DNA of 7,246 bases from Peptoniphilaceae bacterium (GTDB lineage Bacteria > Bacillota > Clostridia > Tissierellales > Peptoniphilaceae). Below, piece after piece: positions 1-6,139 of this stretch. Made by a program: the position numbers and the translations under genes. The notes under the pieces are model-generated. The model did not search any database, had not been told where the DNA came from, and saw only the letters and a list, made by a program, of their open reading frames with translations. Within the stretch, counting starts at the first letter, position 1; each line of letters begins with the position of its first letter. Location of the stretch: positions 1 to 7,246 of the forward strand of contig JASBZD010000063.1 of NCBI GenBank assembly GCA_029983595.1. The letters run 5' to 3'.

Positions 1-30
1 ACAAATTTTTAGAATGAGTATAAAATTTAT

Positions 31-83
31 CTTTAATTTCATCTATTGTAATGTTATAATAGTTGATGTTGAAGAAATTAAAG
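31..83. repeat. Palindromic region upstream of nifJ
   Basis: Two nested inverted repeats are visible. The outer arms are CTTTAATTTC (31-40) and GAAATTAAAG (74-83), a perfect 10-bp match. The inner one is a near-perfect 20-bp palindrome at 43-62 (CTATTGTAATGTTATAATAG), where one position pairs only as G-T. The inner palindrome contains a TATAAT hexamer (55-60) preceded by TG. No T-run follows, so it does not look like an intrinsic terminator for an upstream gene. It could be a regulator-binding operator, a promoter for a short upstream transcript, or chance symmetry in AT-rich DNA. No protein can be assigned to it. Confidence 0.4.
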
Positions 84-184
84 ATAGATCCAATTTGATT
101 AGATTAGTATATCAACACTATTTCAGCATTGAAATTATCTAGGATAAAAATTTACATAAAGTCTTAGATTGATATTAATTTAAT

Positions 185-213
185 TTGCATATTTTAGGTT
201 TTCTATCTATAAT
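185..213 (+). promoter_or_regulatory. Probable nifJ promoter
   Basis: TTGCAT (185-190) and TATAAT (208-213) are separated by exactly 17 bp, matching the vegetative sigma-factor consensus (TTGACA, 17 bp, TATAAT) with a perfect -10. Transcription would start near 220, leaving an untranslated leader of about 40 bases before the nifJ ribosome binding site. No riboswitch-like structure fits in so short a leader. Confidence 0.7.
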
Positions 214-250
214 TATTCTAAAGAGAGTTTAATACTTATTTATAAAATTC

Positions 251-257
251 AGGGGGT
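251..257 (+). promoter_or_regulatory. Ribosome binding site of nifJ
   Basis: AGGGGGT lies four bases before the ATG at 262. It supports that ATG over the next in-frame ATG (codon 5), which has no such sequence in front of it. Confidence 0.75.
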
Positions 258-261
258 ATTT

Positions 262-3200
262 ATGACAAAATTAATGAAGAGTATGTCAGGTAATGAGGCT
301 GCTGCTTATATTAGTTATGCATTCACTGATGTTGCTGCTATTTATCCGATTACACCATCTTCAGACATGGCTGAGTATGTAGATAAATGGTCTGCTCAAG
401 GTAGACTAAACGTATATGGCCAAAAAGTAAAAGTTACAGAAATGCAATCAGAAGCCGGAGCTGCTGCTGCGGTTCATGGATCTTTACAAGCTGGAGCTTT
501 AACTACTACTTATACAGCTTCTCAAGGTCTACTACTTATGATTCCTAACATGTATAAAATTGCAGGGGAATTACTTCCAGGAGTAATCCACGTTTCAGCT
601 AGAGCTATTGCTACTCACGCTCTTTCTATCTTTGGTGACCACCAAGACGTTATGGCTACAAGACAAACTGGCTTTGCTATACTAGCTTCTGGTTCAGTAC
701 AAGAAGTTATGGACCTTGGTTCTGTAGCTCACTTAACAGCTATCGACACTAGAGTTCCATTCGTACACTTCTTTGACGGATTTAGAACTTCTCACGAAAT
801 TCAAAAAATCGAAATCTTAGATTATGATGATTTAAATAAACTACTAGATAGAAAGAAAGTTATGGAATTTAGAGAAAGATCTCTAAACCCATCTAACCCA
901 AAAACTCGTGGTACTGCTCAAAACCCAGACGTTTACTTCCAACAAGCTGAAGGAGCTAACCCATATTATGAAGCAGTTCCTGCAGTAGTTGAAAAATACA
1001 TGAATGAAATGTCTAGACTTACAGGAAGAGAATATAAACCATTTGTATACTATGGTGCTCCTGATGCAGATAAAGTAATTATGGCTATGGGTTCTGTAAC
1101 TGAAACTATAGAAGAAACTGTAGATTACTTAGTAGAACAAGGCGAAAAAGTTGGTTTAGTAAAAGTTCACCTATTCAGACCTTGGGCTAAAGAATACATG
1201 TTTGATGTATTACCAAAATCTGTAGAAAAAATCGCAGTATTAGACAGAACTAAAGAAAAAGGATCTAATGGAGAACCTTTATATCTAGACGTAGTAAACT
1301 CATTCTACGATAGAGAAGAAAAACCAGTTATCACAAGAGGTAGATTTGGATTAGGTTCTAAAAACACTACTCCATCTGATATCTTAGCAGTATATGAAAA
1401 CTTAAAACAAGATGCACCACAATGGGAATTCACAATCGGAATCGTAGATGATGTAAATAACATCTCACTTGATGCATCTAATAGAATCCACACTTCACCT
1501 GAAGGAACTATCCAATGTAAATTCTGGGGATTCGGATCTGATGGTACAGTAGGAGCTAACAAACAAGCTATAGCAATTATCGGGGATAACACAGACATGT
1601 ATGCTCAAGGTTACTTCGATTATGACTCTAAAAAATCTGGTGGTATTACAATATCTCACTTAAGATTTGGTAATACTCCAATTAAATCTACTTACTTAGT
1701 AGAAAATCCTGACTTTGTATCTTGCTCAATGCAATCATACTTAGACAAATATGATATCCTAAAAGGAATCAAAAAAGGTGGTACATTCTTACTAAACACA
1801 CTATGGGATGAAAAAGACCTAGAAGAAAACGTACCAGCTTCAATGAAGAGATTTATATACGAAAACGAAATCAACTTCTATACAATCAACGCTACAAAAA
1901 TAGCTGCTGAAATAGGACTTGGTGGTAGAACTAACATGATTATGCAAGCTGCATTCTTCGCATTATCAAAAGTATTACCAATCGATTTCGCTACAGAAAA
2001 ATTAAAAGAATCTATCGTAAAAGCATACGGATCTAAAGGTGAAGAAGTAGTAAACATGAACTACAAAGCTGTAGAACGTGGTTTAGATGGATTTACTAAA
2101 ATAGAAGTTCCAGAATCTTGGAAAGACGCAAAAGAACAACCAAAAGAAGAAAAAGACAGACCTGAATTTGTTAAATACATTCTAGATGCAATGACTAAAC
2201 AAGAAGGTAACGAACTTCCAGTATCTGCATTCGTAGGAATGGAAGACGGTACATTCCCACAAGGTACATCAGCATATGAAAAACGTGGTATTGCAGTAAA
2301 TGTACCAATGTGGATTCCAGAAAATTGTATCCAATGTAACCAATGTTCATATGTATGTCCACACGCAGTAATTAGACCATTCTTACTAGACGAAGAAGAA
2401 GAAGCTAATAAACCAGAAAACTTCCCAACACTAGAAGCTAAAGGTAAAGGATTAGAAGGATTAACTTACAAAATCCAAGTATCTACTCTAGACTGTACAG
2501 GATGCGGTAACTGTGTAGACGTATGTCCAGCTAAAGAAAAAGCTATCGTAATGCAACCATTTGAAGAACAATACGAAGCTCAAAAAGGTAACTGGGACTA
2601 TGCAATGAGCTTAAGAAATAAAGCTGAAGAAAGAAACCTAGAACCTACAAACGTTAAAAACTCACAATTCAGACAACCATTACTTGAATTCTCAGGTGCT
2701 TGTGCTGGATGTGGTGAAACTCCATACGCTAAAATCATTACTCAACTTTATGGAGATAGAATGATGATAGCTAATGCTACAGGTTGTTCATCAATCTGGG
2801 GTGGTTCAGCTCCTTCAACAGTATTCTGTACTAACCAAGATGGATATGGTCCAACATGGGCTAATTCATTATTCGAAGATAACGCTGAATATGGATATGG
2901 TTTCTTACTAGGAGTTAACCAACGACGTACTAGACTTAGAAACTTAATGGAAAGACACCTAGATTTAGGAATCGATTCAGAACTTAACGATATCTACAGA
3001 AAATGGTTAGATAATGAAAGAGATGCTAGAATCACTAAAGAAGTATATGGCGAACTTGCTTCTAGATATGGTAAAAAATCTGGAAATGATGAAGTTGACG
3101 GCATCTTAGAAGAAGTAGAAGAATTAAAAGAATATATAATTAAGAGATCTATCTGGGTATTTGGTGGAGACGGATGGGCTTATGACATCGGATTCGGTGG

Positions 3201-3801
3201 ATTAGACCACGTATTAGCTTCTGGTGAAGACATCAACATGTTAGTATTCGATACAGAAGTTTACTCAAACACAGGTGGACAATCTTCTAAAGCTACTCCA
3301 GCTGCAGCAATAGCTAAATTCGCTGCTGGTGGTAAAGACGTAAGAAAGAAAGACTTAGGTCTAATGATGACTACTTACGGATATGTATATGTAGCACAAG
3401 TAGCAATGGGAGCTAACCAAGCTCATACTCTAAAAGCTATCCAAGAAGCTGAAAGCTATGATGGACCATCACTAATCATCGCTTACGCTCCATGTATCAA
3501 CCACGGAATTAAAAAAGTTGGTATGGGTAGAACTCAAACTAGAGAAAAAGATGCAGTAGCATCAGGTTACTGGCACCTATTCAGATATAACCCAACTTTA
3601 GAAGAAGAAGGTAAAAACCCATTCACACTAGATTCTAAAGAACCAACTGAAAGCTTCAGAGAATTTATTTTAAAAGAAAATAGATTTAAATCTCTTGAAA
3701 AAATCCAACCTCAAAAAGCTGAAGAGTTATATGAAAAAGCTGAAAGAGATGCTAAGAGAAGATACCAAAACTACGTTAGAATGGCAAACATGGAATTCTA
3801 A
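262..3801 (+). CDS. nifJ: Pyruvate:ferredoxin (flavodoxin) oxidoreductase
   Basis: This enzyme oxidatively decarboxylates pyruvate with CoA to acetyl-CoA and CO2, passing electrons to ferredoxin or flavodoxin in the cytoplasm (EC 1.2.7.1). At 1179 residues it is the usual length of the single-chain form, with no break. The N-terminal thiamine-diphosphate domain shows YPITPSS (28-34), the activating glutamate E64 (SEAG) and the pyruvate-binding arginine R114. A transketolase C-like domain and an EKR-type linker follow. Two [4Fe-4S] ferredoxin motifs have cysteines 689/692/695/699 and 745/748/751/755. The proximal cluster ligands appear to be C814, C817, C842 and C1078. The C-terminal thiamine-diphosphate site has GDGWAYDIG (from 969) and NTGGQ (1003-1007). 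Every expected ligand is present, so it should be active. It is monocistronic, with its own promoter and terminator. Its two-fold codons mostly end in C (AAC, TTC, TAC, ATC), unlike the downstream genes, which suggests high expression. The cofactor roles are from known structures of this family. Confidence 0.98.
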   Translation: MTKLMKSMSGNEAAAYISYAFTDVAAIYPITPSSDMAEYVDKWSAQGRLNVYGQKVKVTEMQSEAGAAAAVHGSLQAGALTTTYTASQGLLLMIPNMYKIAGELLPGVIHVSARAIATHALSIFGDHQDVMATRQTGFAILASGSVQEVMDLGSVAHLTAIDTRVPFVHFFDGFRTSHEIQKIEILDYDDLNKLLDRKKVMEFRERSLNPSNPKTRGTAQNPDVYFQQAEGANPYYEAVPAVVEKYMNEMSRLTGREYKPFVYYGAPDADKVIMAMGSVTETIEETVDYLVEQGEKVGLVKVHLFRPWAKEYMFDVLPKSVEKIAVLDRTKEKGSNGEPLYLDVVNSFYDREEKPVITRGRFGLGSKNTTPSDILAVYENLKQDAPQWEFTIGIVDDVNNISLDASNRIHTSPEGTIQCKFWGFGSDGTVGANKQAIAIIGDNTDMYAQGYFDYDSKKSGGITISHLRFGNTPIKSTYLVENPDFVSCSMQSYLDKYDILKGIKKGGTFLLNTLWDEKDLEENVPASMKRFIYENEINFYTINATKIAAEIGLGGRTNMIMQAAFFALSKVLPIDFATEKLKESIVKAYGSKGEEVVNMNYKAVERGLDGFTKIEVPESWKDAKEQPKEEKDRPEFVKYILDAMTKQEGNELPVSAFVGMEDGTFPQGTSAYEKRGIAVNVPMWIPENCIQCNQCSYVCPHAVIRPFLLDEEEEANKPENFPTLEAKGKGLEGLTYKIQVSTLDCTGCGNCVDVCPAKEKAIVMQPFEEQYEAQKGNWDYAMSLRNKAEERNLEPTNVKNSQFRQPLLEFSGACAGCGETPYAKIITQLYGDRMMIANATGCSSIWGGSAPSTVFCTNQDGYGPTWANSLFEDNAEYGYGFLLGVNQRRTRLRNLMERHLDLGIDSELNDIYRKWLDNERDARITKEVYGELASRYGKKSGNDEVDGILEEVEELKEYIIKRSIWVFGGDGWAYDIGFGGLDHVLASGEDINMLVFDTEVYSNTGGQSSKATPAAAIAKFAAGGKDVRKKDLGLMMTTYGYVYVAQVAMGANQAHTLKAIQEAESYDGPSLIIAYAPCINHGIKKVGMGRTQTREKDAVASGYWHLFRYNPTLEEEGKNPFTLDSKEPTESFREFILKENRFKSLEKIQPQKAEELYEKAERDAKRRYQNYVRMANMEF

Positions 3802-3815
3802 TTAGAATAAAATTT

Positions 3816-3843
3816 AAAAAGCGCCCTTAGGGGTGCTTTTTTT
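3816..3843 (+). terminator. Intrinsic terminator of nifJ
   Basis: The stem GCGCCC (3821-3826) pairs with GGGTGC (3831-3836), with one G-T wobble, across the four-base loop TTAG. A run of seven T follows (3837-3843), and the A-run before the stem can pair with part of it. It starts 15 bases after the nifJ stop and separates nifJ from the membrane-protein operon. Confidence 0.9.
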
Positions 3844-3860
3844 ATGGAGATATTTAGATC

Positions 3861-3889
3861 TTTATTATATTTTATGTTAAAATTATAAT
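3861..3889 (+). promoter_or_regulatory. Candidate promoter of the membrane-protein operon
   Basis: A perfect -10 hexamer TATAAT (3884-3889) lies 17 bp after a weak -35-like TTTATT (3861-3866). The predicted start near 3896 leaves a leader of about 30 bases. The terminator just upstream makes a separate promoter necessary here. The -35 match is poor (three of six), so only the -10 is well supported. Confidence 0.5.
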
Positions 3890-3910
3890 AAGGTATATTT
3901 TTAAAAATTT

Positions 3911-3918
3911 AGGGAGGT
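3911..3918 (+). promoter_or_regulatory. Ribosome binding site of the DUF5058 gene
   Basis: AGGGAGGT ends seven bases before the ATG at 3926 and is close to the full anti-Shine-Dalgarno complement. It fixes this start codon. Confidence 0.8.
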
Positions 3919-3925
3919 ATATAAT

Positions 3926-4645
3926 ATGGATGTTTTTGACGTACTTAATAGTAAGATACTTTTTATTATAGTTGGAATTGGGATTTTGATGTTTACTCTT
4001 ATTTGCGTTTTCTTTTTTAGAAGAGCAGTTAAAAGAGCTAAAGAGATGGGAATAGCTGAGGATAAAATAAAATCTACTATTAAATCTTCTGTTATCTTTT
4101 CGATTGTTCCATCAATTTCTGTAATTATTGGACTTATTACTCTTGTACCTATTTTAGGTGTTCCATGGCCTTGGTTTAGATTATCAGTTGTTGGTTCATT
4201 ATCTTATGAGCTTATTTCTGCCGATCTTGCTGTAAAAGGTGTAGGATATGAGGATTTATCGGCTTTTACTACTTCTGGCGATATTAATGCTATTGGTATT
4301 ATTATGTTCGTTATGAGTATATGTATTATGACTGGTATGGTTATTAATATCTTTTTCTTAGAGCCATATCATAAAAAAATAGCTAGTGGTGAGGGAACTA
4401 AAGAATCTCCATTTAGAGATTTAGCTTTATCAGTTTTAATTATTGGTATGATGTCAGTTTTCTTAACTGGTCAACTATTTAATTCTAGAGTTCATGCGGC
4501 TGTTGCTATTATCTCGGCTTTTGTTACGGTTTTATTATCTTGGATGAGCAAGAAGTTTAACCAAAAATGGCTTGGAGATTTTGTTATGAGTTTTGCGCTA
4601 ATTATTGGTATGGCAGCTGCGGTATTCTTAGTAGGGAAAATGTAG
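3926..4645 (+). CDS. DUF5058 family multi-pass membrane protein
   Basis: This 239-residue integral membrane protein has about six hydrophobic segments, at roughly 11-31, 55-77, 121-145, 165-183, 189-207 and 217-236. A basic stretch follows the first helix (FRRAVKRAKE, 31-40), consistent with a cytoplasmic loop. The region KSTIKSSVIFSIVPSISVII (49-68) and the later W-x-R-L-S-x-x-G-S motif (83-91) match my memory of the DUF5058 family, whose biochemical function is unknown. No cytoplasmic domain, nucleotide-binding motif or signal-peptidase site is visible. Only 10 bases separate it from the next membrane gene, whose ribosome binding site overlaps this gene's stop codon, so the two are probably made as partners. 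A role as a subunit of a small-solute transporter is an inference from topology and pairing. Codons mostly end in T or A, implying modest expression compared with nifJ. Confidence 0.8.
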   Translation: MDVFDVLNSKILFIIVGIGILMFTLICVFFFRRAVKRAKEMGIAEDKIKSTIKSSVIFSIVPSISVIIGLITLVPILGVPWPWFRLSVVGSLSYELISADLAVKGVGYEDLSAFTTSGDINAIGIIMFVMSICIMTGMVINIFFLEPYHKKIASGEGTKESPFRDLALSVLIIGMMSVFLTGQLFNSRVHAAVAIISAFVTVLLSWMSKKFNQKWLGDFVMSFALIIGMAAAVFLVGKM

Positions 4646-4650
4646 GAGGT
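4644..4650 (+). promoter_or_regulatory. Ribosome binding site overlapping the upstream stop codon
   Basis: AGGAGGT begins inside the TAG stop of the DUF5058 gene and ends five bases before the ATG at 4656. This arrangement favours translational coupling, giving matched amounts of the two membrane proteins. Confidence 0.85.
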
Positions 4651-4655
4651 AAAAA

Positions 4656-5381
4656 ATGGATAATTCTGTAAAAAAGACATCAGGCGTTAGTGCCTATATG
4701 AATAATACATATAAATATGGTAGATATGCGACGATTTTTGCTATACTTGTGATGTTAGGTGTTCCTTCTATTGTATGTACAGTATTTGGGATTTGGCCAA
4801 GTTTTGCAACTGTAGCAGCAGCTGCTGGTCCACTTCTTGCTTTATATGTACCAACTACAATTTCTGAGCAGATGACTATGATTCCGGTAGCTGGAAATAC
4901 TTGTTATATAAACTCTATTATGGGAAATGTAATGAATCTTAAATTCCCATGCTATCTTAATGCGATAGATTCTATTGGGGCGACACCGGGAACTGAAGAG
5001 GCTGACGTTATGGGGATGATTGCTGTAACTATTTCTAGTATTACAACAGTTATTATAATCTTTGTAGGGCTTTTACTTCTTACTCCTCTTCAACCGATTT
5101 TAGAAAGTCCAGTAGTTACTACTGCTACATCATATATTTTACCAGCACTTTATGGTTCTATGGCGATTTCAGCATTTATTAGTACAACAGCTGGACCTTA
5201 TAAAGCTAGTAAGAAACCTCTAGTTGCGGTAATTTGTATGATTATTACTATAGTTTTATATCAATTTATAGATTTTGGTAAAAACCAAGGCTATGTAATG
5301 CTAGGTATGTTAGCTGTTGCGATTTTAGTGGCATATCTTTTATGGAAATCTAATATTATTAAATTAGAGAAGAAAGATTAG
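4656..5381 (+). CDS. Multi-pass membrane protein, partner of the DUF5058 protein
   Basis: This 241-residue integral membrane protein has a short polar N-terminus (1-22) and hydrophobic segments at roughly 23-45, 49-67, 118-146, 158-178, 187-205 and 212-230. A charged, lysine-rich tail (KLEKKD) follows. Between segments two and three is a long conserved-looking loop (about 68-117). It holds EQMTMIPVAGNTCYINSIMG and then NLKFPCYLNAIDSIG, with cysteines 83 and 99 and many small and polar residues. Such a loop could form a re-entrant or substrate-binding region. I do not recognise a named family with certainty. No transporter signature (ABC, MFS, RND) is evident. Its start is set by a strong ribosome binding site overlapping the previous stop, so it very likely forms a complex with the DUF5058 protein. 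Solute transport is an inference. It is followed by a terminator, so the operon has two genes. Confidence 0.8.
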   Translation: MDNSVKKTSGVSAYMNNTYKYGRYATIFAILVMLGVPSIVCTVFGIWPSFATVAAAAGPLLALYVPTTISEQMTMIPVAGNTCYINSIMGNVMNLKFPCYLNAIDSIGATPGTEEADVMGMIAVTISSITTVIIIFVGLLLLTPLQPILESPVVTTATSYILPALYGSMAISAFISTTAGPYKASKKPLVAVICMIITIVLYQFIDFGKNQGYVMLGMLAVAILVAYLLWKSNIIKLEKKD

Positions 5382-5394
5382 ATTATGATTTAAG

Positions 5395-5420
5395 CAGATC
5401 CTTAATGGGTCTGTTTTTTT
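5395..5420 (+). terminator. Intrinsic terminator of the membrane-protein operon
   Basis: CAGATCC (5395-5401) pairs with GGGTCTG (5407-5413), including one G-T wobble, across a five-base loop. Seven T follow directly (5414-5420). It starts 13 bases after the stop codon. Confidence 0.9.
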
Positions 5421-5470
5421 GTTGATAAATAAAGTTTAATTATAAATCATTTTAGCTTTCATTAGAGTTT

Positions 5471-5547
5471 CGCCCAAGTTATTTGCTTTCGACACGCTCA
5501 GGCCGCTCGGCCAAGATAACCATGATCTCAAGCTAAATAATTTGGGC
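5471..5547. repeat. 77-bp inverted-repeat element, copy 1
   Basis: The ends are complementary. GCCCAAGTTATTTGCTT at the left pairs with AAGCTAAATAATTTGGGC at the right as a 17-bp stem with one G-T wobble and one bulged base. The interior carries the small dyad GGCC-GCTC-GGCC (5501-5512) and the motif TTCGACACGCTCAGG (5488-5502). By hand count, 69 of the first 75 positions match copy 3 at 6000-6074. Six T follow the right arm (5548-5553), so this copy could also act as a second + strand terminator behind the membrane operon. It looks like a MITE-like or REP-like palindromic repeat with no coding capacity. Confidence 0.8.
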
Positions 5548-5636
5548 TTTTTTAGTATTTAATTTTAATGTACTTATGATTTATTTAATATACAAACCCA
5601 TTGGCGCAGAAGTCAAGTATCTTAATTAAGTAATTA

Positions 5637-5665
5637 GCTATTATAAAGTTACGCCCAAATTATTT
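5637..5665. repeat. Truncated copy 2 of the 77-bp element with flank
   Basis: Twenty-nine bases are identical to 5985-6013 (GCTATTATAAAGTTACGCCC followed by AAATTATTT). They cover the left flank and the first 14 bases of the 77-bp element. The match stops abruptly after ATTATTT, where A/T-only sequence takes over instead of GCTTTCG. Weaker similarity extends upstream (CTTAATTAA against CTTAGTTAA). It marks the left junction of the segment that contains the foldback element. Confidence 0.75.
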
Positions 5666-5685
5666 TAAAAAATATTAACAATAAT

Positions 5686-5927
5686 TCAAACCCTAACCTC
5701 CAAAGAAGGTCACGAAAGGACATTAGAAGTTAGACGCGAAAATGACGACTCGGAAATCCTCGCTGTTTGAGGACTTGCAAAATATAATTTTAAAATTATG
5801 GTAATACTTTTATAAATTTAAAAATCTAATAGACATTATTTAATTTATCTCCGAGTTCGAGGATTTCAAGTCATTGAGCGTAACTAACTTCAATGTACTG
5901 GAGAAAGCTTCGTGGAGGTGGGTTTGA
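5686..5927. repeat. Large imperfect foldback element
   Basis: The left arm (5686-5762) and right arm (5858-5927) are imperfectly complementary over about 70 bases. Matched blocks run in order: TCAAACCC with GGGTTTGA (5920-5927), ACCTCCA (5696-5702) with TGGAGGT (5913-5919), GAAGTTAG (5726-5733) with CTAACTTC (5884-5891), and GAAATCCTCG (5753-5762) with CGAGGATTTC (5858-5867). A 95-base AT-rich stretch forms the loop. The right arm is followed by a small perfect hairpin, GTTTGA-TATT-TCAAAC (5922-5937). No reading frame is present. It may be a non-autonomous mobile element (MITE-like) or a structured RNA; there is no flanking enzyme to decide. Confidence 0.65.
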
Positions 5928-5999
5928 TATTTCAAACTTATTTAATTCAAAGATTTTTAAGGTGTCTTTTTCCTTAGTTAATCGGCTATTATAAAGTTA

Positions 6000-6076
6000 C
6001 GCCCAAATTATTTGCTTTCGATACGCTAAGTCCGCTCGGCCAAGATAACCATGGTTTCAAGCTAAATAATTTGGAA
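6000..6076. repeat. 77-bp inverted-repeat element, copy 3
   Basis: This is the second full-length copy. Its left arm has an A where copy 1 has G, turning a wobble into a proper A-T pair, while the last two bases are AA instead of GC and shorten the base of the stem. The T-run seen after copy 1 is missing, so it should not terminate transcription. The internal GGCC dyad is damaged (GTCC), but AACCATGGTT (6047-6056) is a perfect 10-bp palindrome here. It ends about 50 bp before the promoter of the radical SAM gene. Confidence 0.8.
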
Positions 6077-6122
6077 TATTTTATTAGAATCTAATTTCGG
6101 TACAATTATGATTTCTTAATTA

Positions 6123-6131
6123 TGCTAAAAT
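6123..6131 (+). promoter_or_regulatory. Candidate extended -10 promoter of the radical SAM gene
   Basis: TGCTAAAAT, within TATGCTAAAAT, fits the extended -10 pattern TRTGNTATAAT with one mismatch. No good -35 lies 16-18 bp upstream. Initiation seven bases downstream would be at A6138, only two bases before the GTG at 6140. An alternative promoter is TTAGAA (6084-6089), 17 bp, TATGAT (6107-6112), which would give a leader of about 20 bases. The sequence alone does not decide between them. Confidence 0.45.
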
Positions 6132-6139
6132 ATATCTAG

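Larger units (their letters stand above)
5382..6139. other. 758-base non-coding, repeat-bearing intergenic region
   Basis: No convincing reading frame exists here on either strand; all frames are cut by frequent stops. In order it holds a terminator (5395-5420), a full 77-bp inverted-repeat element (5471-5547), an AT-rich spacer, a truncated copy of the element (5637-5665), a large imperfect foldback sequence (5686-5927), a second full copy (6000-6076) and the promoter region of the radical SAM gene. The repeated parts are visibly richer in G and C than the spacers, which suggests they were inserted or are kept for structure. Confidence 0.8.

Noticed and set aside
1..42. Possible divergent gene starting with ATG on the minus strand at 42 and running off the window
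   Set aside because: Only 14 codons are visible and there is no ribosome binding site before the ATG, so it cannot be supported.
1305..1598. Minus-strand open frame of 97 codons inside nifJ
   Set aside because: It lies wholly within a well-supported conserved gene, has no ribosome binding site of its own, and its protein has no recognisable features.
1692..1874. Minus-strand open frame of 60 codons inside nifJ
   Set aside because: It is antisense to conserved coding sequence and has low-complexity serine/phenylalanine content typical of shadow frames.
4492..4680. Minus-strand open frame of 62 codons across the membrane-gene junction
   Set aside because: It is antisense to two supported genes and has no independent support.
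5471..5547. tRNA or tRNA-like gene, suggested by the length of 77 bases and the paired ends
   Set aside because: The pairing continues well beyond a 7-bp acceptor stem, there is no T-arm GTTCRANNC motif on either strand, and no anticodon arm can be drawn.
5686..5927. Group II intron remnant
   Set aside because: No domain V-like hairpin or GUGYG-type 5' end is visible, and the symmetry is that of a single large foldback.
5637..6076. CRISPR array or retron non-coding RNA
   Set aside because: The repeats are few, unevenly spaced and longer than CRISPR repeats, and no cas or reverse transcriptase gene is present in the window.
6122..6139. ATG at 6122 as the start of the radical SAM gene
   Set aside because: It is in frame but meets TAG after five codons, has no ribosome binding site, and overlaps a good extended -10 promoter motif.
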